DNA of 64,000 nt from Bacillota bacterium (GCA_023392595.1 JAEVYU010000009.1:104320-168319), one strand, 5' to 3'; positions 1-9,762 are shown, counted from the stretch's first letter. Notes: generated from the sequence alone by a model not told the origin. Numbers and translations: made by a program.

Positions 1-581
1 CCCGGGTTTTGAATAACTGCATATCCAGCATGGGCTCATCCAGTTGACGTTCTACCCAAATAAAACGGATGAGCAATATAGCCGCCAGAACCAGTAAGCT
101 CAAAATATAAATATTGAACCAACCGGTAAAGCCGCCGAATGTCAGTGCGATTAATAAAGACAGCATACCGACCAGAAATAAAAAGGAACCATGCCAGTCG
201 AATTTTTGATGTTCCGGAAGTATATCAAGCTCTTTTAATTGAATCCACGCCCACAGGGTGCCGATGACACCAATGGGGACATTGACAAAGAAAATACTGC
301 GCCAGCCGATATGGACCAAAAATCCGCCTAAAATCGGGCCGATAACCGAGGCGATGCTAATGACCATACTGTTAATTCCCAAGGCTTTCCCCAGTTCTTT
401 TTGGGGAAGGCATCAGCCACAATTGCGGTGCTGTTAGCGACCATCAACGAACCGCCGACCGACTGAATCAAACGGAAGATCAAAAGTTCGAGACCGCTTT
501 GGAAAAGCCGCAAAGTAAAGAAGAAATTGTAAAAATAGCAAAGCCACTTACAAATAAATTTTTGCGGCCAATCATATCCGC
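1..581 (-). pseudogene. Decayed DHA2-type MFS drug transporter (fragment)
   Basis: On the minus strand the translation reads as a 14-helix MFS transporter of the DHA2 (EmrB/QacA) type, but in three pieces. The first piece starts ADMIGRKNLF near 581 with a stop codon directly in front of it, so the N-terminus and its first helices are missing. The second piece, with LIFRLIQSVGGSLM, is in another frame from about 485. The third, with LGKALGINSMVISIASVIGP, is in yet another frame from about 400 and runs past the window edge. The 400 junction lies at a T5 run, where one more base would restore the frame. The family assignment rests on the conserved loop and helix pattern. The N-terminal loss is probably real; the two frameshifts could be decay or consensus error. 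Confidence 0.75.
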
Positions 582-845
582 CTATACTATAGTCTTTAGT
601 TTATGTTGGATTAACCTTTACGTCAAGGTTATAGTTGTGTTTTAACAACAAGTTCAACTCCATGGAAAAGCAGACATTTCCACCATGATTTTCAGGTTGT
701 TTTTTAGCTGAATGTTTTGTAAGATAAAAGCTAAATTCCACAGTGAGTTTGAAAACTGCGAATTTTTTAATAAAAAGGTTGTTTTTTTACAATCATTGTG
801 GAAGGTATCAGGAAAACTAAAAAAACTTTGAAAGGAGGGGAAACG

Positions 846-1460
846 ATGCGAAAAAGCGTGCGAAACTATGGGGTCATTGTAAGCTTGTTTTTAATGGGTC
901 TGATGCTTACTGGGCCGGTTTATGCCGCCACTCCCAAACAATTCGATTATCGGGTAAGGCCTTGGTACTGGTATGGCAGACCGATCCCGGCTCGACCAAC
1001 GGTACCATCGCTTCCCGGAGGCTCGAAGCCGGTGCCTGATACAGGATCTGGAGTCGAACAAAATGCTTCAGCCCGTGATTTAACAGCGGATGAAAATCAT
1101 ATTTTCAAGCAAGTCAATATGGAACGGGCAAAGAAAGGTTTGCCGGCTTTACAAATCGATTACCGGTTGGTCCAAACAGCCAGGGCGAAATCGCTGGATA
1201 TGATCAAAGGCGGTTATTTTGATCATCAATCGCCTACCCTTGGAAGTCCGTTTGATCAAATGAGAAAAGTGGGCATCCCTTATCGTTACGCTGGGGAAAA
1301 TATTGCCGGGAATTCTTCCGCAGCCGGCGCCATGGTGAGCTGGATGAATTCATCAGGCCATCGGGCGAATATTTTGAATCCCAAGTTTAACCATATCGGC
1401 ATCGGTGTAGTGGATGGCGGACCGTATGGAAAGATGTTGACTCAGCAGTTTATCGGGTAA
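846..1460 (+). CDS. Secreted CAP/SCP-domain protein (YkwD-like)
   Basis: 204 residues. An N-terminal signal peptide (basic start, hydrophobic core, cleavage near VYA-A at residue 27) is followed by a Pro/Gly-rich linker to about residue 70 and then a CAP domain. CAP landmarks are NMERAKKGLPAL, YFDHQSP, AGENIA and SGHRANILNP, holding the conserved His, Glu and His of the cavity. It is probably exported and cell-surface associated. CAP proteins of this bacterial type are common in spore formers, but their biochemical role is not settled. The start at 846 is preferred over an in-frame start at 798 because AAAGGAGGGG lies just ahead of it and the signal peptide begins there. It stands alone and converges on the flavoprotein genes. 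Confidence 0.85.
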   Translation: MRKSVRNYGVIVSLFLMGLMLTGPVYAATPKQFDYRVRPWYWYGRPIPARPTVPSLPGGSKPVPDTGSGVEQNASARDLTADENHIFKQVNMERAKKGLPALQIDYRLVQTARAKSLDMIKGGYFDHQSPTLGSPFDQMRKVGIPYRYAGENIAGNSSAAGAMVSWMNSSGHRANILNPKFNHIGIGVVDGGPYGKMLTQQFIG

Positions 1461-1478
1461 TCTACTGCTGCTTTGGAT

Positions 1479-1516
1479 AAAAAAGGGCCTATTTCTCTAT
1501 CGAAAGGCCCTTTTTT
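1479..1516. terminator. Bidirectional rho-independent terminator
   Basis: AAAAGGGCCT and AAAGGCCCTTTTTT form a GC-centred stem with A and T runs on either side. It lies between the convergent CAP gene and the minus-strand flavoprotein gene, so it can serve both. Confidence 0.8.
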
Positions 1517-1559
1517 AGTTAGATTTTTATCTTCGATGGAAACCGGGTTGTTTTTGGTA

Positions 1560-2240
1560 TTATGATCCTGGTTCATAGGGTTTTCTGTACAAGTCTCTTT
1601 TTTTGAGGCCGTTTTTCCGCGCTAAAAATAACCAGCTTAGGTTGCCCATGAATAAATATAACCATCTGGGGACATTCATCCTGATATTGATATTATCGGC
1701 CGTTTCCAAATTATCCTTTTGGAGATCCTGGCTGATTTTGGAAAATGCCTGATTGAGATGGCGAAAATTCTTTTTCATAAAGGAGGCATCCTTGGCTTCC
1801 AGTAACATCCCCCCTCCGCCGATTAGGATACCAAAACGAAAATGAGCATGGATATGACGGCTAAAGCTTTTGATTACCCGGACAGCTTCGAGATTAATAC
1901 CGGGTTCGGGGAAGCCGCAATTAACGACGGCATATATTTTCGGGCTGCGGGAATTGTTGTGTTCGACATCATAATGGGAATAATCCTCTAAAAAACGCAT
2001 CAGAATACCCGGTAAACAAAAGATGTAAAGCGGGAACACAATGATAACGGCATCCGCTTTGGCCAGGCTTTCAAAATCCTTATAGGTTTGATTTTTGGTG
2101 ATGCTTTGGCGGATATCAATAAAAGTATGCGTGATACCGGGACCTTTAAGGACATTCCCGGCCATTTGTGCCAGAAGATTGGATGAGGATTCCTCGCGGT
2201 TCATTTTAGGGCTGGCGCTTATAAAGACGATATTGCTCAT
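1560..2240 (-). CDS. Flavodoxin-fold NAD(P)H-dependent oxidoreductase
   Basis: 226 residues. The N-terminus (IVFISASPKMNREESSSN) is the phosphate-binding loop of the NADPH-dependent FMN reductase/flavodoxin-like fold, and ADAVIIVFPLYIFCLPG is the second conserved strand-loop. A longer C-terminal tail holds a hydrophobic stretch (YLFMGNLSWLFL) that could sit at the membrane. It probably binds FMN and reduces small electrophiles or quinones; the substrate is unknown. It is the second gene of an operon: its start overlaps the end of the upstream flavoprotein gene by 4 bp (ATGA), which suggests translational coupling. Regulation is probably through the TetR operators at 2824-2873. Confidence 0.75.
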   Translation of the reverse strand: MSNIVFISASPKMNREESSSNLLAQMAGNVLKGPGITHTFIDIRQSITKNQTYKDFESLAKADAVIIVFPLYIFCLPGILMRFLEDYSHYDVEHNNSRSPKIYAVVNCGFPEPGINLEAVRVIKSFSRHIHAHFRFGILIGGGGMLLEAKDASFMKKNFRHLNQAFSKISQDLQKDNLETADNINIRMNVPRWLYLFMGNLSWLFLARKNGLKKRDLYRKPYEPGS

Positions 2241-2806
2241 TCCTGCTTACCCCCTACGGACTCAAATTCCATGGATTGAAATGCCTGCATAAAACTGTTT
2301 TCACTGTCTTGTTTTTGATAGGTCAGAACTTCAAAAGAGCTCTGATGCTTTAGGGGAATGTCGCTAAACAACTGTCTGTCGTCATCGGGAATTTCATCGG
2401 CGTAACCGATGAGGATTCGTTTCGGATGAGTGGCATAACGCCCGGGATGTTCGGTGAAACCTCTGGAATTGGTATTAAAAAACGGCAGTATGTTGGGAAG
2501 CCATCGATCAAGGGCATTTTTAATATTGGCGCTTACCTGGCCGAAAACCACCGGGCTGATGTAAATTACAAAATCACTACGGTTATAAAATTGGTTGATC
2601 TCAGTCATTCTGTCGTTAATAACACATTCTCCGGGCTTTTTAATCCAACAGCCAAAACACCCCATACAATAGGCGAGGTCATCCCTGCCGACCATGATAA
2701 TTTCAGTTTCCAGTCCTTTTCTCTCCAAATAGGGAATGATAAAATTTTTCAACTTTTCAAACAACGGGGTTTGCCCATCTTTATCAGCGATGATAGTAGC
2801 TATCAT
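2237..2806 (-). CDS. Flavoprotein of the FMN-reductase family with a Cys-rich loop
   Basis: 189 residues from an ATG at 2806, chosen because AAAGGAGG lies 6-7 bases upstream; an in-frame extension to 2893 would run through the promoter and operators. Flavodoxin-like fold with MIATIIADKDGQTPLFEKL at the FMN phosphate loop and a CMGCFGCW...GECV loop (C-x2-C-x2-C), as in iron-sulfur-flavoprotein-like and WrbA-like NADPH-dependent FMN reductases. FVIYISPVVFGQVSANIKNALDR is the flavin-proximal helix. First gene of a two-gene operon. Divergent from a TetR gene, so it is a probable electrophile- or quinone-stress reductase; the inducer is unknown. Confidence 0.8.
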   Translation of the reverse strand: MIATIIADKDGQTPLFEKLKNFIIPYLERKGLETEIIMVGRDDLAYCMGCFGCWIKKPGECVINDRMTEINQFYNRSDFVIYISPVVFGQVSANIKNALDRWLPNILPFFNTNSRGFTEHPGRYATHPKRILIGYADEIPDDDRQLFSDIPLKHQSSFEVLTYQKQDSENSFMQAFQSMEFESVGGKQE

Positions 2807-2823
2807 AATGTTCCTCCTTTTAT

Positions 2824-2873
2824 TGTTTACACCGTCAACATTAGTATAAGATATAATGTTTACTGTGTCAACA
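2824..2873 (-). promoter_or_regulatory. Sigma-A promoter with two TetR-type operators
   Basis: On the minus strand TTGACA (2866-2871) and TATACT (2843-2848) are separated by exactly 17 bp. Two near-palindromes of the form TGTTTAC-N3-GTCAACA lie at 2824-2840 and 2857-2873, 33 bp apart. One covers the -35 box and the other sits just past the -10. This is a typical arrangement for repression by the TetR protein encoded at 2976. Confidence 0.8.
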
Positions 2874-2975
2874 TCACAAAAATTAAAAATCATAACGTAT
2901 GAATTGAATAATTTGATAAAATAGGATCTTGAAAGATTATTTGAGGCGTTATGGATTAGAAAGGATGAGCATTTT

Positions 2976-3602
2976 TTGGCGGAGAAAACCTATCATCGCG
3001 ATAATCTCAAATCGCAATTGATTGAAGAAGGGCTAAAGCTGTTGGATCGGGAGGGATATGAAGAGTTTTCCTTGCGAAAGGTGGCTAAGGCATGTAATGT
3101 AAGTCATACCGCTCCATACAGGCATTTTAAAAACAAGGACGAGCTGATTGCCGCAATCGGCCAAGAAATCAACCGCAAATTCAGTAATGCCCTTCTTGAA
3201 TCGGTCCATCAATATCCGGATGACCCTAAAGCTCAATTAAAGGAAATGGGGTATTCTTATATCAAATTTTTCTCAGAAAATCCGGAATATCTGCGGTTGA
3301 TTTTTTTAAGCGATATCAAACAACAGATGATGAAGAGCCTTCAAATATCAGAGGAATGTCCCATCTTTAGCGATGAAATTAGTAACGATCCCTTTCAGAT
3401 CTTTTCGGATGCAGTGACTCGCTATAAAACGGAAATTCAGGATGACACAGCTTCTTCAGTCGATCAAGATGCACTCACCTTGTATTGCTGGGGCCTGGTG
3501 CATGGCATTGCGATACTGATTGCCAGAAAGGATTTTCCTTATCAAGGGGATGCCTTGGAACTGGTTAGGAAAGTTATGTGGAATCATTCGGTTTTAAAAT
3601 AA
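2976..3602 (+). CDS. TetR/AcrR family transcriptional regulator
   Basis: 208 residues. The N-terminal helix-turn-helix is clear: GLKLLDREGYEEFSLRKVAK followed by ACNVSHTAPYRHFKNKDEL, the TetR signature. The C-terminal ligand domain is of the type with an IALIARKDFP-like ending. The start is TTG at 2976 behind AAAGGATG; a nearby ATG at 2965 is out of frame. It is divergent from the flavoprotein operon and very probably represses that operon through the two operators at 2824-2873. The inducing ligand is unknown. Confidence 0.88.
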   Translation: MAEKTYHRDNLKSQLIEEGLKLLDREGYEEFSLRKVAKACNVSHTAPYRHFKNKDELIAAIGQEINRKFSNALLESVHQYPDDPKAQLKEMGYSYIKFFSENPEYLRLIFLSDIKQQMMKSLQISEECPIFSDEISNDPFQIFSDAVTRYKTEIQDDTASSVDQDALTLYCWGLVHGIAILIARKDFPYQGDALELVRKVMWNHSVLK

Positions 3603-3678
3603 TGTCAGCCAATCTAAATCAGTCGACATTGAAGCGGTTTACATTTATCGTTGTCTAAAAATATATCCGGAGGACTTA

Positions 3679-5007
3679 GTGGTGATTAATATTCTGTTCA
3701 TTGTGGTTGCAGTCTTTCTAGGCATTGATTTCATCATTTTAACGGCTCTACTGGCCCGTTCGTCCCAAAGAAGAGATTACCGGCTGGAAGCTCGCCTGGA
3801 TACTTTCGAGAAAAGCCAGGAGAAAACGGAGCGCTTCCTCCGGGAGGAGACTTTTAAGAACCGTGAAGAAAACCTCGGTAGCGCTAAATTGCTCCGGGAA
3901 GAATTAAGTAACTCCTTTAAAATGGTGAGTGAAACCTTAATGGGTCGGATGAGTGAAATTGCCAGTTTGCAACGAAATCAGCTGGAAATTTTCTCAATCC
4001 AATTGACAAGCCTCACCAAAAGCAATGAAGAGAAACTGGAACAAATGCGGCAGACTCTTGAGGATAAATTACGACAGCTTCAGGAGGATAACGCCAAGAA
4101 ATTGGAACAAATGCGGGCTACTGTCGATGAAAAGTTGCATGAGACCTTGGAAAAAAGGTTGGGAGAGTCCTTTAAACTGGTCAGTGAAAGACTGGAGTTG
4201 GTTCACAAGGGATTGGGAGAGATGCAGACGTTGGCCACCGGCGTCGGCGATCTGAAGAAAGTGCTTACCAATATCAAAACCAGAGGTACCTGGGGCGAAA
4301 TTCAATTGGGTAATCTCCTGGAACAGATTTTAGCCGTTGAACAGTATGAAACCAATGTAATCACCAAAAAAGGAAGCAATGAACGGGTCGAGTATGCCGT
4401 CAAATTGCCGGAAGGAGTATGGCTGCCACTGGATGCTAAGTTTCCCCAAGAGGATTACCAGCGGCTTTTGGAAGCGCAGGAACAGGCTGATCCGGTTATG
4501 GTGGAAGAGTACGGCAAGCAATTGGAGGTCCGAATCAAAGCGGAAGCTAAGGATATCCGGGATAAGTATCTGGATCCCCCTTTTACGACAGACTTCGGCA
4601 TCATGTTTTTGCCGATTGAAGGTTTGTATGCGGAAGTCTTGCGCAGACCCGGTTTAGTTGATATCTTACAAAGAGAGTACCGGGTGAATGTCACCGGGCC
4701 GACTAGCCTCGCTGCTTTACTCAATAGCCTGCAAATGGGTTTCAGGACCCTGGCGATTCAAAAACGTTCCAGCGAAGTATGGTCCCTGCTGGGGGCGGTG
4801 AAGACCGAGTTTGGGAAATTTGGAGATTTACTGGAAAAGACTCATAAAAAGCTTCAGGAGGCCAGCAATACCATAGTCGATGCGGCTCAAAAATCTCGGG
4901 GCATTGAAAGAAAACTCCGGGAGGTTCAGGAACTGCCCTCACCGGAAGCTAAAGTTTTGTTGGGGCAGCTTAAAGAGGAGGAGATTGCATCCGGCTCCGA
5001 AGAATAG
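3679..5007 (+). CDS. rmuC: DNA recombination protein RmuC
   Basis: 442 residues. An N-terminal membrane segment (INILFIVVAVFLGIDFIILT) is followed by a long coiled coil to about residue 180 and then the RmuC nuclease-like domain with TRGTWGEIQLGNLLEQIL and LPLDAKFPQEDY. In E. coli, RmuC limits inversions at short inverted repeats; its biochemical action is not well defined. The coiled coil contains a local duplication (KLEQMRQTLEDKL and KLEQMRATVDEKL). The GTG start at 3679 follows CCGGAGGA. It appears monocistronic. Confidence 0.9.
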   Translation: MVINILFIVVAVFLGIDFIILTALLARSSQRRDYRLEARLDTFEKSQEKTERFLREETFKNREENLGSAKLLREELSNSFKMVSETLMGRMSEIASLQRNQLEIFSIQLTSLTKSNEEKLEQMRQTLEDKLRQLQEDNAKKLEQMRATVDEKLHETLEKRLGESFKLVSERLELVHKGLGEMQTLATGVGDLKKVLTNIKTRGTWGEIQLGNLLEQILAVEQYETNVITKKGSNERVEYAVKLPEGVWLPLDAKFPQEDYQRLLEAQEQADPVMVEEYGKQLEVRIKAEAKDIRDKYLDPPFTTDFGIMFLPIEGLYAEVLRRPGLVDILQREYRVNVTGPTSLAALLNSLQMGFRTLAIQKRSSEVWSLLGAVKTEFGKFGDLLEKTHKKLQEASNTIVDAAQKSRGIERKLREVQELPSPEAKVLLGQLKEEEIASGSEE

Positions 5008-5302
5008 AAGTAGAATAAGATGCTGACCATATTCCGGTTTTGTTGTCCCGATTCCCGAAAAATAAGATTACTGCTGTTTTAGTGCTTTTATCGCGCTTGT
5101 CTACGGTTTTAAACCGTTTAGCTCCATTTGCCTTTGGCGGCAACGTGATTGGATATCCAAGCTATGTTTGACTTTGATGATAAACTATTACTATAGGGAG
5201 AATCTTCAAATCTTCCCGGATGGAATGATTTTATTCGCGGAAAGCTGGAAGATAACGTTGCGCTTTGATTTTTTACAGCCAGATACGGAAATTAGACGTA
5301 AT

Positions 5303-6643
5303 ATGATATTGAATGGCTCGATTTCGAAAACCATTCTTTTTTTATCCATCCCCACGTTGATGATGGGGATTGTCCAATCCATCATACCGGTGGTAGATGG
5401 CCTATTTATCAATAACATCGCCGGAACGGTTGCAGGCAGCGCAGTGGCGTACTCCGGACCGATCGTCAACATGATGGGCGCCCTGGCGCAGGGTTTAAGC
5501 GCGGCCGGAATGGCCATTATCGGCCAGACCAACGGCAGGGGCGATTTTGAGGAAGCGAAAAGAGTATCGACGCAGGTTATGATCTTTGCCTTCCTTTTAG
5601 GGATTATTACCGCCCCGCTTCTGATCCTGATTGCTTTTCCGATTTCCTGGAACGTGAATGCGGATATCTCCCATGATGTTTTAGTCTATACGGCCCTCAA
5701 TGCGCTGGTGATTCCTTTTGCATTTCTTGAATCCATTTATAATGCGATTAAAAGCGCAGCTGGAAAGCCGGAGGCCGCATTTATCCGCATGGTTTTAATG
5801 CTTGTCCTGAAAATACTCACCAATACTTTGTTCATCGCCATCTTCCGGTGGGATGTGGTCGGCGCTGTCATGGCTTCGCTATTATCCAATATTTTAATAT
5901 GTATTTGGATGTATTACGAACTTTTCCTGATGGAAAGTAAAGATCGTCTGGAAATCAAGGGCTTTCGATTTGATTTTACCATTATCCGGGAGCTTTTTAG
6001 GATCGGTATCCCATCCATGCTTTCAAACCTCATTTTGAATCTGGGCTTTTTCCTGATTAACATAGAAGTCGCCAAATACGGCACCGTTGTTTTGAGCGGA
6101 CAAGGCATTGCCAATAACATCACTTCCGCTTGCTTTATATTGCCTTCTTCCTTTGGCTCTTCCGTTACCACCATGGTCAGTATGAACATCGGGGCTGGAC
6201 AAAGTGAAAAGGCCAAACAGTCCTGCACGGTAGCCTGTATTATTAGTGCGATTACTGCGGTAATATTGATAGCGGTTGTGGTGCCGTTATCTTCCCACAT
6301 TACCATTTGGTTCACCCGGCAACAGGATGTGTTGGATGTAGCCAACAAGGCCCTTCATATTTATACCTATTCTGTGGTTGGTTTCGGCATTTGTATGGTG
6401 CAGCAGGGCGCCTTTATCGGCTTGGGACGTACCCGGATTCCATTGTTCGCCAGTATTCTGAGAGTATGGCTTCTTCGATATCTGTTTATATTAGCTACCG
6501 AACGAATGTTGGGCCCCTATTCGGTATTTTGGGGAAACCTCTTTTCAAATTACGCTGCTGCGGTCATCACAACGATTCTCATTTTACGAACCAAATGGGT
6601 TACGGAAATTCCTCAAAAGGCAGCAGCTTGGAAACATAATTAG
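5303..6643 (+). CDS. MATE family efflux transporter
   Basis: 446 residues from the ATG at 5303, giving the usual MATE length and beginning MILNGSISKTILFLSIPTL; an in-frame TTG at 5168 would add 45 non-hydrophobic residues. About twelve membrane helices. The motif region VDGLFINNIAGTVAGSAVAY and GQTNGRGDFEEAKRVS fit the MATE multidrug/cation antiporter family. It would export drugs or metabolites using a Na+ or H+ gradient. No neighbour suggests the substrate. The ribosome binding site for 5303 is weak, so the exact start is uncertain. Confidence 0.85.
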   Translation: MILNGSISKTILFLSIPTLMMGIVQSIIPVVDGLFINNIAGTVAGSAVAYSGPIVNMMGALAQGLSAAGMAIIGQTNGRGDFEEAKRVSTQVMIFAFLLGIITAPLLILIAFPISWNVNADISHDVLVYTALNALVIPFAFLESIYNAIKSAAGKPEAAFIRMVLMLVLKILTNTLFIAIFRWDVVGAVMASLLSNILICIWMYYELFLMESKDRLEIKGFRFDFTIIRELFRIGIPSMLSNLILNLGFFLINIEVAKYGTVVLSGQGIANNITSACFILPSSFGSSVTTMVSMNIGAGQSEKAKQSCTVACIISAITAVILIAVVVPLSSHITIWFTRQQDVLDVANKALHIYTYSVVGFGICMVQQGAFIGLGRTRIPLFASILRVWLLRYLFILATERMLGPYSVFWGNLFSNYAAAVITTILILRTKWVTEIPQKAAAWKHN

Positions 6644-6933
6644 CAAATTTACCTCTATCATTGAATCGATAGAAAAATGATTTTCCTGGAATCCATAAAT
6701 CCGTTAAATTCTGCATCTTTAAAAAGGCGATTAATCCCATTTAAGACCTCGACTGGCTATGGTGGGATTCTTACTTTAAAAATTTGTCAGGATGAACTTT
6801 TAACTGAGAGTAATAGTTGGAGAAATTTTCCACTATTTAAATGGAAGAATGATTTGGCGGGGAGTGATGGCAATCCTGCAAATCCTTTTTATACCCCAGC
6901 GGCAGCTTTTTCGACTCTAAAGATAACTTTCTT

Positions 6934-7383
6934 TTATCTGATTTTAAACTTAGCATACTTCGCAATAATCGTAGAAGTAATAATCCCCATGATGTTAAAT
7001 TGGATGACCGCCATAATATTGGAAAGAGGATCGCTTCTCCCTTGGATTTCAATCCGTAAGAACTTCATAAAAAAACCGATGGAAGCCATCCAGATGATGG
7101 CTCCTACACCGATACCCTTGAGGATATAAAAATCTTTGCCGGTCAGCCGCAAAGTATAGGCGACCGCCATTCCAAAAGCCGATCCTAAGATAAATTGAGC
7201 AAGTAAACCAACGAAGTATCCCGTCGGAGTGTGAATCAGCTGTTGGTTTAAAAAGATATTGGCTGCAGTTTCCCAGGTAGCAATGAATTTAAAACCAAGC
7301 AACCGGACCAAAAGATTAAAAAGGGTCATCGCCAAGGTAGCCGTCATCCCGGCTATTGTGCCAATGGTAATTGTATCCCGCAT
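6934..7383 (-). CDS. Small integral membrane protein, unknown function
   Basis: 149 residues with about four hydrophobic helices (TIAGMTATLAMTLFNLLVRLLG, YFVGLLAQFILGSAFGMAVAY, GIGVGAIIWMASIGFF, IMGIITSTIIA, each within its helix). It resembles YagU-like/DUF1440-type membrane proteins in layout, but I do not claim the family firmly. The start follows AGAGGTAA. A plus-strand frame overlapping it (6677-7129) has no membrane or domain logic and is a shadow. The 290 bp between this gene and the MATE gene hold nothing recognisable. Confidence 0.65.
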   Translation of the reverse strand: MRDTITIGTIAGMTATLAMTLFNLLVRLLGFKFIATWETAANIFLNQQLIHTPTGYFVGLLAQFILGSAFGMAVAYTLRLTGKDFYILKGIGVGAIIWMASIGFFMKFLRIEIQGRSDPLSNIMAVIQFNIMGIITSTIIAKYAKFKIR

Positions 7384-7621
7384 AGTTTACCTCTTTTTCG
7401 GAAATAGCTTCTTTTTCAAAATAAGTCCTGTAAAAATTCTTTCCGCTACCGCTACTCCGTTATTCAATTACTTTAATTCAAATGAAGGCAGATTCAAGCC
7501 GGTTTCGCAACGGACACCAATATGCCCAGAAAAACGGTATTCCGGAAAAGATCCTATAAGATAATTCAAATCGTAAGCTGAAAAACTAGTCTCGGGATAA
7601 CCAAAGATCAGGGAGGTTTTG

Positions 7622-8623
7622 ATGATGGCTCTATCAATCGCCAGTTTAGGTTATTATTTGCCGGAAAACCAGATTTCCAATGACTTTTTACTGGAAATGC
7701 TACAGAAAAAAGGGGGACAATTGGTTGATATTGAAAGATTAAAAAAGAAATTAACTCATAATAAAGCCGAGTTTCGCCATTTTAAAAATCCTGACGAAAC
7801 TGGGATGGATATGGCTGAAAAGGCTGCTAAAAAATGCCTGGAAAAGATCAATTTTGATCCTCGGGAATTGGATTTCATCCTGTATGTCGGGATGCTCCGC
7901 GATTATGTGGAACCGGCTATGGCGGTAATGTTGCAGGATAGATTGGGAGCAAAAAGAGCTCACGCTTTTGATCTTTCCAACGCCTGCAATAGTTTTTTGA
8001 ACGGTATGGAAATCGCCTATCTGTATGTGCGGACCGGAAAATACCGGAATGCTTTAATAGTAGGAGCAGAGGACGGTTCGGAACGAATTCCCTGGCATCT
8101 GTTTAATTCGGAAGAGAACTTTGCCGGTTTCTCGGCGCTGACCATCTCCGACGGTGCGGCGGCAATGTTATTGCAGGATGTTCCGGAACACCCGGGTTTC
8201 ACGGAATTTGTTTTCGATACCTATGGTGAGTACAATGATCTCTGCCGGGTTAAAATCGGCAAAGAGCGGGATGATTTAAAAATCATGGTTAAAAGTAAAG
8301 AATTAGCCATCACCGCTCTCAAAATATTACCGGAGTTTGTGACTGCTTTTATGGAAAAAAGCCGAAAGACTTTAGGCCGGATTGATATTTGGTTTTTTCA
8401 TCAAGTCACCGGTGATCCCCGTAATTTTTGGGGTAATTTAGATGAGGATCTGGTTAACAAAGCCTACAATACCTTTTCAAAGGTGGGCAACACCGGCAGT
8501 ATTTCGATACCTTTGGGAATGGCGCTGGCAGAAGAAAACGGTAAAATGAAAAGAGGGGATTGCGTGGCGGTAGTGGTGGGAGCTTCCGGGTTCAGCTGCG
8601 GGGCTACGGCATTCGTGTACTAA
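7622..8623 (+). CDS. 3-oxoacyl-ACP synthase III (FabH-like) family protein
   Basis: 333 residues. Thiolase fold with the full Cys-His-Asn set of a KAS III enzyme: SNACNSFLNGM (Cys), FFHQVTGDP (His) and GNTGSISIPLGM (Asn). It would condense an acyl-CoA with malonyl-ACP or a similar partner. It is not in a fab operon, so it may be one of the FabH-like proteins used in side pathways (polyketide, alkene or secondary lipid) rather than housekeeping fatty acid synthesis. GGGAGG precedes the tandem TTG-ATG-ATG starts; 7622 or 7625 is most likely. Confidence 0.8.
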   Translation: MMALSIASLGYYLPENQISNDFLLEMLQKKGGQLVDIERLKKKLTHNKAEFRHFKNPDETGMDMAEKAAKKCLEKINFDPRELDFILYVGMLRDYVEPAMAVMLQDRLGAKRAHAFDLSNACNSFLNGMEIAYLYVRTGKYRNALIVGAEDGSERIPWHLFNSEENFAGFSALTISDGAAAMLLQDVPEHPGFTEFVFDTYGEYNDLCRVKIGKERDDLKIMVKSKELAITALKILPEFVTAFMEKSRKTLGRIDIWFFHQVTGDPRNFWGNLDEDLVNKAYNTFSKVGNTGSISIPLGMALAEENGKMKRGDCVAVVVGASGFSCGATAFVY

Positions 8624-8778
8624 AAACTTTTGAAACAGCAAGCGGATTCCAAAAATTATTTCTGCGGATATGGTTGATAGGCAACCAATCTTTTAGTAAG
8701 ATTTAAAGGGAAACATATGGGATTGAATCAGATGTAAAAGCCCCTATTTGTTTTTTTAGACTGAAAGAGGGTGACCGC

Positions 8779-9762
8779 TTGAATCGTGAGCTGATGGAGA
8801 TACTGCAACAGATTAGCGGTGAAGAAAAAGAAATATTGTCCGGGCGGCATGCAATCCAAAAAGAACTTTACACCAATTCGCCCGGTTTTATCATCGATAG
8901 CAAGAAAATGATTTCCGAGGGCAAGCTGATCGACATCCGTCCGCATACCCGTTTTATCGGTTTTCCCAAACACAAACACAACTATATTGAAATCGTTTAC
9001 ATGTGTTCCGGTACCACCCGGCATATTATCAACGGAAAAGACGAGATCTTTTTAGGTACCGGTGAACTGTTATTTTTAAACCAACATGCTTTTCATGAAA
9101 TTACGGCTGCCGCTCAAAATGATATCGCAGTAAACTTTATGGTATTGCCCGAATTCTTTGATATCGCCTTTGAGATGATCGGTAATGATAATAATATCCA
9201 AGATGATAATATCCTCAATCACTTCTTGAGCAGTGCTTTACAACGCGACCGATATGAGATCGGTTACTTGCATTTCAAAGTAGCGGGGATATTGCCGATT
9301 CAGAACTTGGTCGAGATCTTGGTTTGGAGCCTCATCAATCAGCAAAACAATAACCGCAAGATCAATCAAACCACGATGGGACTTCTTTTCTTGGAACTTT
9401 TAAATTATACCGATCGTATGGAACAGGAAAGGCCTGATCGATACGATGATTCATTGGTCACCGCCATCTTAAAACAGATCGACGAATCGTACCCTACCGT
9501 AAGTCTTTCGCAGATTGCTGAAAAATACAACCAGCCGATTTCCAAGTTAAGCAGGCTGATTAAAAGGAACACCGGATACACTTATAAAGAGCTTTTGCAT
9601 CAGAAACGCTTTACTAAAGCAGTTCAGCTTTTGAACCGCAGTACCCTCTCTGTTGAAGAGATTATCGCCGCGGTAGGGTATGATAATACCAGCTATTTTT
9701 ATCGTAGTTTCCGGAAAATTTATGGCGTGAGTCCAAAAACCTACCGGAAAATCAATAATTAA
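8779..9762 (+). CDS. AraC family regulator, probably of rhamnose catabolism
   Basis: 327 residues. An N-terminal cupin-type sensor (FPKHKHNYIEIVYMCSG, then ITLGTGELLFLNQHAFHEI-like region) is followed by a C-terminal double helix-turn-helix (SLSQIAEKYNQPISKLSRL and SVEEIIAAVGYDNTSYFYR with the AraC signature). TTG start at 8779 behind AAAGAGGGTG. It lies 138 bp upstream of rhaB on the same strand, as RhaR/RhaS-type activators often do, so control of rhaBAD is the obvious inference. A terminator separates it from rhaB. Confidence 0.85.
   Translation: MNRELMEILQQISGEEKEILSGRHAIQKELYTNSPGFIIDSKKMISEGKLIDIRPHTRFIGFPKHKHNYIEIVYMCSGTTRHIINGKDEIFLGTGELLFLNQHAFHEITAAAQNDIAVNFMVLPEFFDIAFEMIGNDNNIQDDNILNHFLSSALQRDRYEIGYLHFKVAGILPIQNLVEILVWSLINQQNNNRKINQTTMGLLFLELLNYTDRMEQERPDRYDDSLVTAILKQIDESYPTVSLSQIAEKYNQPISKLSRLIKRNTGYTYKELLHQKRFTKAVQLLNRSTLSVEEIIAAVGYDNTSYFYRSFRKIYGVSPKTYRKINN

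Noticed and set aside
6677..7129. 150-codon plus-strand frame after the MATE gene
   Set aside because: It overlaps the better-supported minus-strand membrane protein and has no ribosome site or recognisable content.
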